From: an uncultured Bacilli bacterium
GTDB lineage: Bacteria > Bacillota_I > Bacilli_A > RF39 > UBA660
Length of the DNA: 32,835 nt
Reading direction: 5' to 3'
Assembly (NCBI GenBank): GCA_944332205.1
Contig: CALVJN010000018.1
Coordinates: forward strand, 1-32,835
A program made the translations under genes and the position numbers. The notes under the pieces are model-generated. The model was not told the origin of the DNA, did no database searches, and saw only the letters and a program-made list of their open reading frames with translations. This document shows positions 1 to 8,454 of the stretch, in pieces. The first letter of the stretch is position 1, and every line of letters begins with the position of its first letter.

Positions 1-32
1 ATATATATATTCCTAATTTAAATTTCTTAAAT

Positions 33-139
33 TCAAACAAACAAAATGGACCTCTTTCGAGGTCCTTCAGGGGGTTTGGTTGAATACACTCTTACATTAT
101 ATGACGGTAAGAGTGTGCATAATGTTTTACCATCATGCA
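33..139 (-). ncRNA. putative small RNA A, downstream of recG
   Basis: A free-standing transcript of about 105 bases is inferred on the minus strand. A promoter (145-173) is followed by three hairpins: 139-116 (9 bp, one G-U), 116-86 (10 bp perfect, 11-base loop) and 65-48 (7 bp GGACCTC/GAGGTCC closed by a GAAA tetraloop). The last one runs into a T-rich tail, ATTTTGTTTGTTTG, as in an intrinsic terminator. The segment between the second and third hairpins (85-66) is unpaired and contains CCAAACCCCCTGAA, a striking C-run in this AT-rich DNA. No ORF is present. It matches no RNA family that I recognise. A processed recG 3' end is the alternative, but the strong promoter argues against it. Confidence 0.6.
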
Positions 140-144
140 TATTA

Positions 145-173
145 ATCATAATATGTTATTTAAAAATTGTCAA
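145..173 (-). promoter_or_regulatory. sigma-A promoter of small RNA A
   Basis: On the minus strand a perfect -35 TTGACA (173-168) is separated by 17 bases from the -10 TATGAT (150-145). The predicted start, near 139, coincides with the base of the first hairpin of RNA A. It lies just past the recG stop codon. Confidence 0.7.
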
Positions 174-197
174 TTGAATTTATTTTTATTTTTTAAA

Positions 198-2192
198 TTA
201 ATCTATTTTTATTGTAGCAATAAGTCTCTTTTTTAATTCTTCTTTATCATAACATTCATTTTTTAAGTAGTCATCAGAATCCATTTTTGCTTGTACTAAT
301 ATCTTATAATCATTTTTCAAATTAGCCATTTTAAAAGTCATATCCCCACTTTGTTTTGTTCCAAATAAATCACCTGATCCTCGTAATTTAAAATCTTCTT
401 CGCTAATAACAAAACCATCAGTTGTATTTTCCATTATTTCTAATCTTTTAGTATCAGAATCACTTATTAATAAACATTTAGATTCTAAAGAATTTCTTCC
501 CACTCTTCCTCTTAATTGATGTAAAGTAGAAAGTCCAAACCTATTAGCATCAAAAATAACCATCATAGTAGCATTAGGAACATCTACTCCTACTTCTATT
601 ACTGTCGTACTTATCAAAATATTTACAATATTTTGTTTAAATTCTTCCATTATTAATTCTTTTTCTTTAGCTTTCATTTTACCATGTACAATGTCAATTT
701 TATACTTATTACCAAAAATCAAATTTATTTTATCACGTAAAGTATATATATTAGTTAAATCCAAATCATCATTTTCTTCTATTAAAGGCGCTATAACATA
801 TACTTGATGACTTTCTTTTAATTCTTCTTTCATTAAATTGTAAACATCATTCATTTCTTTAGTAGTAAATACTTTAGTCTTAACTGGTATTCTTCCTTTA
901 GGCATTTGTTTTATTATCGATACATCCATATCACCATAAATGGTTAAAGCATAAGTTCTAGGAATTGGTGTTGCACTCATATATAAAACATCTGGTTTTA
1001 TACCTTTATTTTTCAAATTAGAGCGTTGATTAACTCCAAATCTATGCTGTTCATCAGTTACTACTAGTCCTAAATTATTATATTCTACATCTTCTTGAAT
1101 AAGTGCATGTGTTCCAATAATTATATTTACTTTTCCTTCTTTTAATTCATTATATATACTTTGCTTTTCTTTCTTTGTAATTGACCCAGTTAATAATTCA
1201 ATATTTATTTTTTCTTTTCCAAGTAACTGTTTAATATTATTATAATGCTGAGTTGCTAATATTTCCGTTGGTGCCATCAAAGCACTTTGATAACCGCAAA
1301 GATAATTATAATACATTGCTAAAATAGCAACAATTGTTTTTCCACTACCAACATCACCTTGTAAAAGACGATTCATTCTTCTTTCACTATTTAAATCACT
1401 TATAATTTCTTCTAAAGCTTTTAATTGATCTTCTGTTAACTCAAAAGGTAATTTTTTTATAAATGTATCTATTTTCTTTTCTGTATGTCTTTTAATACCA
1501 ACATTATCTTTATTATTTTCTGCACGTAAATAATTTATTTTAAACATAAATTCAAATAATTCTTCATATTTAAGTCTTATACTAGCTTCTTTAAGTTTAT
1601 CGTAATTAGGAGGATTATGGACAATATTTAAAGCTGTCTTTTTATTTAAAAAATTATATTTTTCAATTAAATGTTTAGGAATACTATCTACAATTTCATT
1701 TCCATAACTAACCAAAGCATTATTTATAGCACTGGAAATAACTTTTTGAGTAAGTCCACTGGTAGTATGATATACAGATTCAATTCTCTCTTGATTTGTT
1801 AAACTTCCAAATTTTATATCTGAAGCATTTACTATATTTTTATTTGGATCATATTTACCAATAACAATTATTTTTTCTCCTATTGGTAAACTTTGTTTTA
1901 AAAATGCTCTTCCGAAAATAGATACACCAACAATACCATTAATAGTTGATAATCGAAAGTTTAATTTATTGGTTCCTCCTCTAAATCTAATTACTAATGG
2001 AATACTTTCTACTTTTCCGTCTATTACTATTTTTTGCTCTAAATCTGTAACTGTTTTTAAATCTGTTCTTTTTAAAACATCATATCGAAAAGGATAATGT
2101 GTAACTAAATCATCTATTGTAAATATACCTATTTTATTTAATAAAGGCTCTGTTTTAGGGCCAATTCCTTTTACTTTAGATAACTTATCCAT
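198..2192 (-). CDS. recG: ATP-dependent DNA helicase RecG
   Basis: RecG is the branch-migration helicase that remodels stalled forks and Holliday junctions. The 664 residues show the N-terminal wedge/OB part (about 1-230) with the opening KGIGPKTEPLLNKIGI. The superfamily 2 helicase core follows: Walker A GDVGSGKT (279-286), DEQH box (380-383), MSATPIPRT (about 406) and LHQLRGRVGRN in the second RecA-like lobe. Length is close to the usual 670-690. The start is an ATG preceded by AGAGGAAG. Its promoter lies only a few bases upstream (TGG-TATAAT, 2213-2221), so the leader is very short. In Bacillus recG sits near fatty acid genes; here it stands alone between two putative small RNAs. Confidence 0.97.
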   Translation of the reverse strand: MDKLSKVKGIGPKTEPLLNKIGIFTIDDLVTHYPFRYDVLKRTDLKTVTDLEQKIVIDGKVESIPLVIRFRGGTNKLNFRLSTINGIVGVSIFGRAFLKQSLPIGEKIIVIGKYDPNKNIVNASDIKFGSLTNQERIESVYHTTSGLTQKVISSAINNALVSYGNEIVDSIPKHLIEKYNFLNKKTALNIVHNPPNYDKLKEASIRLKYEELFEFMFKINYLRAENNKDNVGIKRHTEKKIDTFIKKLPFELTEDQLKALEEIISDLNSERRMNRLLQGDVGSGKTIVAILAMYYNYLCGYQSALMAPTEILATQHYNNIKQLLGKEKINIELLTGSITKKEKQSIYNELKEGKVNIIIGTHALIQEDVEYNNLGLVVTDEQHRFGVNQRSNLKNKGIKPDVLYMSATPIPRTYALTIYGDMDVSIIKQMPKGRIPVKTKVFTTKEMNDVYNLMKEELKESHQVYVIAPLIEENDDLDLTNIYTLRDKINLIFGNKYKIDIVHGKMKAKEKELIMEEFKQNIVNILISTTVIEVGVDVPNATMMVIFDANRFGLSTLHQLRGRVGRNSLESKCLLISDSDTKRLEIMENTTDGFVISEEDFKLRGSGDLFGTKQSGDMTFKMANLKNDYKILVQAKMDSDDYLKNECYDKEELKKRLIATIKID

Positions 2193-2212
2193 ACTACCAC
2201 TTCCTCTTGTGT

Positions 2213-2221
2213 ATTATACCA
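2213..2221 (-). promoter_or_regulatory. extended -10 promoter of recG
   Basis: On the minus strand TGGTATAAT forms an extended -10 element (TGn-TATAAT) about 20 bases before the recG ATG. I see no good -35 element. Transcription would begin around 2206, leaving a leader of roughly a dozen bases. Confidence 0.6.
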
Positions 2222-2289
2222 TAAAAGTTAAAAATTAAAAAGCAAAAACAAGTTAACTTTAAAATAATATAAATTTAATTATATTCTTC

Positions 2290-2318
2290 TTGACAAATCT
2301 TTTTCTTTCGATTATTAT
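2290..2318 (+). promoter_or_regulatory. sigma-A promoter of small RNA B
   Basis: On the plus strand a perfect -35 TTGACA (2290-2295) and a -10 TATTAT (2313-2318) are 17 bases apart. The direction is divergent from recG, and no protein gene follows on this strand. It fires towards the hairpins of RNA B. Confidence 0.7.
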
Positions 2319-2323
2319 AGAAA

Positions 2324-2428
2324 TCACCAATTCGGAAAATGGCGAATTGGTCGCTAGTATCACACTAGCCAACCCCTTTTTATTCTTTTGTGAAGTACCT
2401 TCTTCAGGGGGAGGTACTTCTTTTTTTT
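2324..2428 (+). ncRNA. putative small RNA B, between recG and the PFOR gene
   Basis: A transcript of about 105 bases is inferred on the plus strand, opposite to both neighbouring genes. After the promoter come hairpin 1 (2326-2334/2343-2351, 9 bp perfect), hairpin 2 (2353-2358/2364-2369, 6 bp), an unpaired CCAACCCCTTTTTA (from 2369), and a terminator hairpin (2392-2400/2412-2420, GAAGTACCT/AGGTACTTC) followed by eight Ts. The terminator loop is TCTTCAGGGGG (2401-2411). The loop Gs could fold back on the CCCC at 2373-2376 as a pseudoknot, or pair in trans with RNA A. There is no ORF. It does not match an RNA family I know. Confidence 0.65.
2392..2428 (+). terminator. terminator of small RNA B
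   Basis: A 9-bp perfect stem (GAAGTACCT/AGGTACTTC) with an 11-base G-rich loop is followed by TTTTTTTT. This is a strong intrinsic terminator on the plus strand only. Confidence 0.8.
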
Positions 2429-2431
2429 GAA

Positions 2432-2475
2432 AAAAAGACTATTATTATTTTTATTTTAATAATAATGGTCTTTTT
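2432..2475 (-). terminator. terminator of the PFOR gene
   Basis: An 18-base inverted repeat (2432-2449/2458-2475, one mismatch or wobble) has A- and T-runs at its ends. It begins just after the stop codon of the pyruvate:ferredoxin oxidoreductase gene. It sits back-to-back with the terminator of small RNA B and could also work on the plus strand. Confidence 0.7.
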
Positions 2476-2485
2476 ATTTTTATCT

Positions 2486-5400
2486 TTAATTATTATTCTT
2501 ATTAGTTAAACTTTCATAATATTTGTATCTTTCTTCAGCATTTTTCTGATTTTGCTCATATAAATCATCTTTTTTATCAGGATTTACTTTTGCTAAAGAA
2601 GAATATCTTGTTTCTCCATCTAAGAATTCACTATATTTAGAAAAGTCAGCTTTACTATCTAAAGAAAATTCTTTTGTTTCTGGATTATATCTAAATATTG
2701 GGAAATATCCTGAATCTGTAGCTTTCTTTTCTTCTTGAATACTATTAGTCATTCCAAGTTTTATTCCTTGAGCAATACAAGGTGAATAAGCAATTATTAG
2801 TGAAGGGCCATTATAATTTTTAGCTTCTGTGAATGCTTTAATTGTTTGCATCATATTTGCCCCTAATGATACTGTTGCAACATAAACATGGGGATATGAT
2901 AAAGCAATTTTAGCAAGATCTTTTTTTGCTACAGTTTTACCGGTAGAAGAAAATTTTGCAACACTGCCAATTTTACTTGACTTTGATGACTGCCCACCTG
3001 TATTAGAATATACTTCAGTATCTAATACTAAAATGTTAATATTTTCTCTTGTCGATAATACATGATCTAAACCATTATATCCAATATCGTAAGCCCAGCC
3101 ATCTCCACCAATTATCCAAAAAGATTTTGTTTTTATAAATGGCTTCAATTCAATTAATTCTTTTATCTTGGATTTTTCAATTACTTCATAAAGTAGACAA
3201 CTTGATTCATAATCACATTTTTTATAATATGAAGCAAATATTTCTTTGTATTCATTTGGTATTTTCTTTAAATTATTATATATTGCATTTTTTATTCTCT
3301 CTTTATGAACTTTATCAGCAAGAGCCATTCCAAAGCCAAATTCTGCATTGTCTTCGAATAGAGAATTAGCCCATGGAACACTATATGAAGTACTAGGTAT
3401 ACTTCCGCCATAAATAGATGAACATCCAGTTGCATTAGCAATAACTAATTCACTACCGAATAATTGAGTTAACAATTTTAAATATGGAGTTTCCCCACAT
3501 CCAGCACATGCGCCAGAAAATTCAAACTTTGGATAAGCAAATTGACTTCCCTTTATGGTATTTAAACTCATTACTTTCTTTTCTTTTATTTTTTCAAAAA
3601 GATAATTGTTTTTTTCAATATTCTCTTCACTTTTTACTTCCATTGTAGGTTTCATTATTAACGCTTTTTTGTTATTTTTTCCAGGGCACACATTACTACA
3701 TAAACCGCACCCTGTACAATTATCCATGTTTACACCAATAACAAATTTTAAATTTTTATCTTTAATTAATGAATCTTTTAAATCTTTTTTCAATGATTCA
3801 GGAGCTTTTTTTTCTTCTTTGTCATCCACTAAAAAAGGCCTTATAACTCCATGTGGACATACTAAAGAACATTGATTACACATTATGCAATTTTCTTTGT
3901 TATAGCAAGGAAGAAATTCTGTAATATCTTTCTTTTCCTTTTTTGAATATCCTCCTTCAAAAGTTCCATCAACATATTGTTCTAGTTTACTTATTGGTAT
4001 AGAATTACCTTTTCTTTCATTGATTAATTCAAAAACACTTTTATTATTCTTAATTATTCTCTCATTCTTAATTATTATATTTTCTATTTCAACATTTTCT
4101 AATGTTTCTAATGCTCGATCTATTGCTTTTATATTTTTTTCAATAATTTCTTTACCTTTATTAGTAAGTAATGTCTCTAAAGATTTTTTTATTTCATTGA
4201 TTGCAAAATTAAAATCTATAAGTTTACCAATTTTAAATATTATAGTAGCCATTATAGTATTTATCTTATTATTTAAACCTTCTTCTATCGCTATTTTATT
4301 AGCATTAATTATATAAAATCTTATATGTCTTTTTTTCAATATTTCTTTTTCATTATTATCCATGTATTCTAATATTTGTTCTTTTGTCTTAGAAGTGTTT
4401 AAAATAAAAATTCCATTTTCTACTATGTTATCTAACATATTAAATTTCTTTAAATAAGTATCTTTGGTACATACTATTATCGTTGGATTTTCAACATAAT
4501 AAGTTGATCTTATTTTATTATTACCTAATCTAATATGGCATTTTGTTACTCCTCCAGACTTTTTAGAATCATATTCAAAATATCCTTGAGTAAAAGCTTT
4601 TGTATTATTGCCAACTATTTTTAAAATATCTTTTGATACACTTACCATACCATCAGAACCAAAACCATATATTAATATCTCATAATTTGGATTTTTATAA
4701 TCTAATTTTACTGGTTTTAAACTCAAATTTGTTACATCATCATCAATACCAATTGTAAACCCATTAAAGTTATCTTTCGAATCTAAAAATTCAAAAACAC
4801 TATTTATATGATCTGGCGTTGTATTTTTACTTGATAGTCCATAGCGTCCACCAATTACTTTAATTTTCCTATTACTTTCTTTAATAACATCCGATACATC
4901 TAAATATAAAGGTTCTTTTGATCCTGGCTCTTTAGTTCTATCTAATACTGCGATACTTTTAACGCTTTTAGGGAGTACATTGAAAAAATATTTACTACTA
5001 AAAGGTCTATATAAATGGACTTCAATAAGTCCTACTTTTTTATTATTTTTATTTAGTATATCTATAGTTTCTTTTATGGTTTCGCAAACTGATCCCATTG
5101 CAACAATAACTTTAGTAGCTGATTTATCCCCATAATAATTAAATGGCTTATAATCATTGCCAGTTATTTCATTTATTTTTTGCATATAATTATCTACTAT
5201 ATCAGGTAGTGCATTATAATATTTATTTCTTGCTTCAGTTATTTGAAAATATATGTCATCATTTTCATTAGTTCCCCTTGTTACATTGTTTATACTAATG
5301 GCTCTTTTTCTAAAATCTATTAATGATTTTTTATCTATTAGTTGTTTTACTTTATTTATATCTATTAGTTCAATTTTTTGAAGTTCATGGCTTGTTCTAA

Positions 5401-5911
5401 ATCCATCAAAAAAGTTTAAAAAAGGAATTCTTCCTTTTAAAGCTGATAAATATGATACACTAGTTAAATCCATTACCTGCTGAACAGACGATAATGCAAG
5501 CATAGCAAAGCCAGTTTGTCTTGTTGCATAGATATCTTGATGATCACCTAGTATTGATAGTGCATGAGTAGCAATACTTCTTGCTGCTACATTTATTACA
5601 CAAGGAAGCATTTCCCCTGCTATTTTATACATATTGGGAATCATTAATAATAATCCTTGAGAAGCAGTATAAGTAGTTGCAAGTATTCCATTTTGTAATG
5701 CTCCATGAACTATTCCAATTGCTCCAGCTTCACTTTCCATTTGAACCACTTTTACGGGATAGCCAAAAAAGTTTTCTTTTTTTTCATTTGCCCATTTATC
5801 TATATATTCTGCCATTGGTGAGGCTGGTGTTATTGGATATATTCCAGCAAGTTCCGAAAAATTGTAGGATACATAACTACAAGCTTCATTCCCATCCATA
5901 ATTTTATACAT
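2486..5911 (-). CDS. nifJ: pyruvate:ferredoxin (flavodoxin) oxidoreductase
   Basis: This cytoplasmic homodimeric enzyme oxidises pyruvate with CoA to acetyl-CoA and CO2 and passes electrons to ferredoxin or flavodoxin; it is oxygen-sensitive and typical of anaerobes. All family domains are present in one 1141-residue chain: the pyruvate-binding N-terminus with YPITPASPMAE (25-35), two 4Fe-4S motifs in the ferredoxin insert (C675-x2-C-x2-C-x3-C685 and C732-x2-C-x2-C-x3-C742), cysteines 802, 805 and 830 of the third cluster, and the thiamine-diphosphate site GGDGWAYDIGYNGLDH (935-950) with YSNTGGQSSKSS after it. Length is slightly under the usual 1170. It is monocistronic, with terminators on both sides. 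The Shine-Dalgarno (AAAGAGAG) is modest. The symbol nifJ is the customary family name and does not imply nitrogen fixation. Confidence 0.96.
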   Translation of the reverse strand: MYKIMDGNEACSYVSYNFSELAGIYPITPASPMAEYIDKWANEKKENFFGYPVKVVQMESEAGAIGIVHGALQNGILATTYTASQGLLLMIPNMYKIAGEMLPCVINVAARSIATHALSILGDHQDIYATRQTGFAMLALSSVQQVMDLTSVSYLSALKGRIPFLNFFDGFRTSHELQKIELIDINKVKQLIDKKSLIDFRKRAISINNVTRGTNENDDIYFQITEARNKYYNALPDIVDNYMQKINEITGNDYKPFNYYGDKSATKVIVAMGSVCETIKETIDILNKNNKKVGLIEVHLYRPFSSKYFFNVLPKSVKSIAVLDRTKEPGSKEPLYLDVSDVIKESNRKIKVIGGRYGLSSKNTTPDHINSVFEFLDSKDNFNGFTIGIDDDVTNLSLKPVKLDYKNPNYEILIYGFGSDGMVSVSKDILKIVGNNTKAFTQGYFEYDSKKSGGVTKCHIRLGNNKIRSTYYVENPTIIVCTKDTYLKKFNMLDNIVENGIFILNTSKTKEQILEYMDNNEKEILKKRHIRFYIINANKIAIEEGLNNKINTIMATIIFKIGKLIDFNFAINEIKKSLETLLTNKGKEIIEKNIKAIDRALETLENVEIENIIIKNERIIKNNKSVFELINERKGNSIPISKLEQYVDGTFEGGYSKKEKKDITEFLPCYNKENCIMCNQCSLVCPHGVIRPFLVDDKEEKKAPESLKKDLKDSLIKDKNLKFVIGVNMDNCTGCGLCSNVCPGKNNKKALIMKPTMEVKSEENIEKNNYLFEKIKEKKVMSLNTIKGSQFAYPKFEFSGACAGCGETPYLKLLTQLFGSELVIANATGCSSIYGGSIPSTSYSVPWANSLFEDNAEFGFGMALADKVHKERIKNAIYNNLKKIPNEYKEIFASYYKKCDYESSCLLYEVIEKSKIKELIELKPFIKTKSFWIIGGDGWAYDIGYNGLDHVLSTRENINILVLDTEVYSNTGGQSSKSSKIGSVAKFSSTGKTVAKKDLAKIALSYPHVYVATVSLGANMMQTIKAFTEAKNYNGPSLIIAYSPCIAQGIKLGMTNSIQEEKKATDSGYFPIFRYNPETKEFSLDSKADFSKYSEFLDGETRYSSLAKVNPDKKDDLYEQNQKNAEERYKYYESLTNKNNN

Positions 5912-5976
5912 GTTATCACTCTCTTTATATTACTAATTATATATTTATTATATAATAGCTTTAATTTTTTTTCATT

Positions 5977-6014
5977 AAAAAAAGTATTAAAAAATCGACT
6001 TTATAATACTTTTT
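5977..6014 (-). terminator. terminator of the glycan operon
   Basis: On the minus strand an 11-bp AT stem (AAAAAGTATTA/TAATACTTTTT) is followed by a T-run. It ends the five-gene glycosyltransferase operon just after the GT2 gene and before the PFOR leader. Confidence 0.7.
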
Positions 6015-6024
6015 AATAATATTT

Positions 6025-6969
6025 TTATTTTTTCTTATCTTTTTCAGTTTCTTTTACAATATAGATTGGTCTTTTTTTTGTTTCAAGATAAGTTTTTGAA
6101 AGATAAGCACCAATTATACCTAAACAGAAAAGTTGAACACCACTTACAAAGAAAATAATACATACTAAACTTGGCCATCCTCCAACAGGATCTCCAAACA
6201 TTAAAGTTTTAGCAATTATAACAATAATCATAATAAATGATACTATAAAAAACATGATTCCTATAATTGCTGCAATAACTAGAGGCACTGTTGAAAAGGC
6301 AATAATCCCTTCAAATGCATAAATTAAAAGTTTCCAAAAGCTCCATTTGGTTGTTCCAGCAACACGTTCAACATTTTCGTATTCTAACCATTTAGTTTTA
6401 TATCCAACAAAACTAAATAATCCTTTAGAATATCTATTATATTCTTTTAGTTCTAATATTGAATCAACCATTTGTCTTGTCATCAATCTAAAATCTCTGG
6501 CACCATCAACCATTTCTGTTTTAGACATCTTATTTATAATCTTGTAAAACATTCTTGCGAAAAAACTTCTTATTGGTGGTTCTCCTTTTCTTGTAACACG
6601 GCGAGTACCAACACAATCATAACCCTCATTTTCAATAGCATTATACATCTCAATTAATAAATGTGGTGGATCCTGTAAATCAGCATCCATTATTGTAACA
6701 TAATCACCACTTGAATATTCAAGACCCGCAAGCATTGCAGCTTCTTTCCCAAAATTTCTAGAAAATGATATATATCTTGCCTTATCATCTTTTTTAGAAA
6801 ATTTTCTTAAAATTTCTAATGTTTTATCTTTTGATCCATCATTTACAAAAATATATTCAAAATTTAAATATTCCATCTTCTCTTCAATTTTTTTAATTTC
6901 TTTGTAAAATAATGGCAGAGCCTCCTCTTCGTTATAACATGGTACTATAATTGATATCTTCTTTTTCAT
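6025..6969 (-). CDS. family 2 glycosyltransferase, polyprenyl-phosphate sugar synthase type (GtrB/CsbB-like)
   Basis: Enzymes of this group move a hexose from a nucleotide sugar to undecaprenyl phosphate on the inner face of the membrane, giving the donor for an extracytoplasmic GT-C transferase. The 314 residues start with the GT2 fold signature ISIIVPCYNEEEALP, then VNDGSKDKT, the metal-binding DAD in IMDADLQDPP (94-101), RNFGKEAAMLAG, and DGARDFRLMTRQ. Two hydrophobic segments near the C-terminus (about 220-255 and 270-295) fit the DPM1/GtrB topology. It is the last gene of its operon, one base after the multi-pass membrane protein. In Bacillus CsbB acts together with the membrane transferase YfhO, so its neighbour may play that part. 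The sugar cannot be told from sequence. Confidence 0.9.
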   Translation of the reverse strand: MKKKISIIVPCYNEEEALPLFYKEIKKIEEKMEYLNFEYIFVNDGSKDKTLEILRKFSKKDDKARYISFSRNFGKEAAMLAGLEYSSGDYVTIMDADLQDPPHLLIEMYNAIENEGYDCVGTRRVTRKGEPPIRSFFARMFYKIINKMSKTEMVDGARDFRLMTRQMVDSILELKEYNRYSKGLFSFVGYKTKWLEYENVERVAGTTKWSFWKLLIYAFEGIIAFSTVPLVIAAIIGIMFFIVSFIMIIVIIAKTLMFGDPVGGWPSLVCIIFFVSGVQLFCLGIIGAYLSKTYLETKKRPIYIVKETEKDKKK

Positions 6970-6970
6970 A

Positions 6971-8446
6971 CTAATCTTCCTTTACTTTCTTTTCAATTTT
7001 TTCAAATATCCCAAGGTATTTAACTTCTAATGATTTGTTTTGTGGAATATTATAATAATTTTTAAATTCTTTTTGTTGAAAAACATTTGTTGGATTATAT
7101 CGCCAAATTAAATATATCGGGTTAGCTTTAACAACTATGGTATTTTCTTCGTATTTTAATTGTTCTTCTATATATTCTTCTCTTGTAATATCAATATATT
7201 TAGTGATACTTAGCAAGGACAGATAATAAATTACCAATATTCCTACAAAAGATATTAATAATTTAGGATATATTTTAATTTCCAATTCTTTTAATAGAGT
7301 AGATATTGATATAATCATAAAAAATACAATAATAATATTGGTACCTTCATCCCAAATTGGTGAAATAAAAATTGTAATACTAGATAAAAAACTTATTATA
7401 AATAAAAGTATAAGAAATTTTTTTATCTTTACATTCTTTATTAAATGAAGAATACTTAGAAACAATAAACAAATATACAATATAAAATAAAAAATATAAT
7501 ACCAATTTTCTACAGCAAATACACCAAAATATTTGTTAATTATTAAATTTAAGTTCACTGGTGAATAGTAAAAAAAGTTATATGTCAAGCTAAATATTAA
7601 TATTACATCAAACAATGTTATAATTAATCTTTTATAAATACAGCTTTGTAATTTATCATTAAGATAATAATTAATTGGTATAGCTCCTAGCAAAAATAAA
7701 ATAATATTTTTAGAAAAAATTGTATCTATATAATTAGATAAATTTGCTAACGATATTTCTATACTATTATAAAATAATGTTTTATCTACAAAATACATGG
7801 ATAAAATAAAACATATTATTTGCAAAATTATTATTAATAAATATTTTTTATATGATTGTTTTATTTTTCTGAAGAAATAAATAAAGAAGAAAATATTGCC
7901 AAATAGAAATATAAATGATAGATGAATAGATGAAAGAGATATATATATAGTTATTAACAATAAAATAATCAATTCTTTAATATTAATTACTAGAGTTTCT
8001 TTATTAAATAAATACATATAATATATAAATATCATTAATATAGGAAATGTATAAGTAACTGTCGAAGTTACTGACAAATAATTGTAAGAAAATGTAAAAG
8101 TTGAAACCAAAATAGTTCCTAAAAATGGAAATATATAATAATATTTATTTTTTACATAACCTAATAAATTATTGCAATAATAGACAAACAAACTCATTAA
8201 GACAGAAAATATTAAATTAAATAAAAACTTATTGTATGTCAAAAAGTTTATCAAAAATCCACTTATAATTCTACCATCATTGAAACTTATATTGTTTATT
8301 GAATTAATAATTCCTTCTTTTCCAATTAAATAACTTGTCCAGTCGGCACCACTAATCGGAGCTAATGAACTAATTATAAAGAAAAAAAGAAAAGTAAAAA
8401 CTACTATTTTATATTTAAAATCTAAAACTTCCATTCTCTCTTTCAT
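6971..8446 (-). CDS. multi-pass membrane protein, possible GT-C type glycosyltransferase
   Basis: The 491 residues hold roughly a dozen hydrophobic segments. The first outward loop, after TM1, contains ISGADWTSY with an acidic residue, followed by DGRIISGF, an arrangement seen in GT-C type and DUF6056-like membrane proteins. A hydrophilic C-terminal tail of about 70 residues ends in KIEKKVKED. No firm family match can be claimed. Its place directly before a GtrB/CsbB-like synthase suggests that it uses the polyprenyl-phosphate sugar on the outer face of the membrane; this is inference from context. Start: ATG with AGAGGTAG upstream, nine bases after the PssE-like stop. A Wzy-like polymerase or a flippase are alternatives. 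Confidence 0.6.
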   Translation of the reverse strand: MKERMEVLDFKYKIVVFTFLFFFIISSLAPISGADWTSYLIGKEGIINSINNISFNDGRIISGFLINFLTYNKFLFNLIFSVLMSLFVYYCNNLLGYVKNKYYYIFPFLGTILVSTFTFSYNYLSVTSTVTYTFPILMIFIYYMYLFNKETLVINIKELIILLLITIYISLSSIHLSFIFLFGNIFFFIYFFRKIKQSYKKYLLIIILQIICFILSMYFVDKTLFYNSIEISLANLSNYIDTIFSKNIILFLLGAIPINYYLNDKLQSCIYKRLIITLFDVILIFSLTYNFFYYSPVNLNLIINKYFGVFAVENWYYIFYFILYICLLFLSILHLIKNVKIKKFLILLFIISFLSSITIFISPIWDEGTNIIIVFFMIISISTLLKELEIKIYPKLLISFVGILVIYYLSLLSITKYIDITREEYIEEQLKYEENTIVVKANPIYLIWRYNPTNVFQQKEFKNYYNIPQNKSLEVKYLGIFEKIEKKVKED

Positions 8447-8454
8447 AACTACCT

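Noticed and set aside
48-65. Hairpin read as the terminator of recG only
   Set aside because: A complete promoter and two further hairpins lie between recG and this stem, so it is better explained as the 3' end of a separate small RNA; it may still stop recG transcripts.
4020-4316. Plus-strand ORF within the PFOR gene
   Set aside because: It is a shadow of the well-supported minus-strand gene, low in complexity and without a ribosome site.
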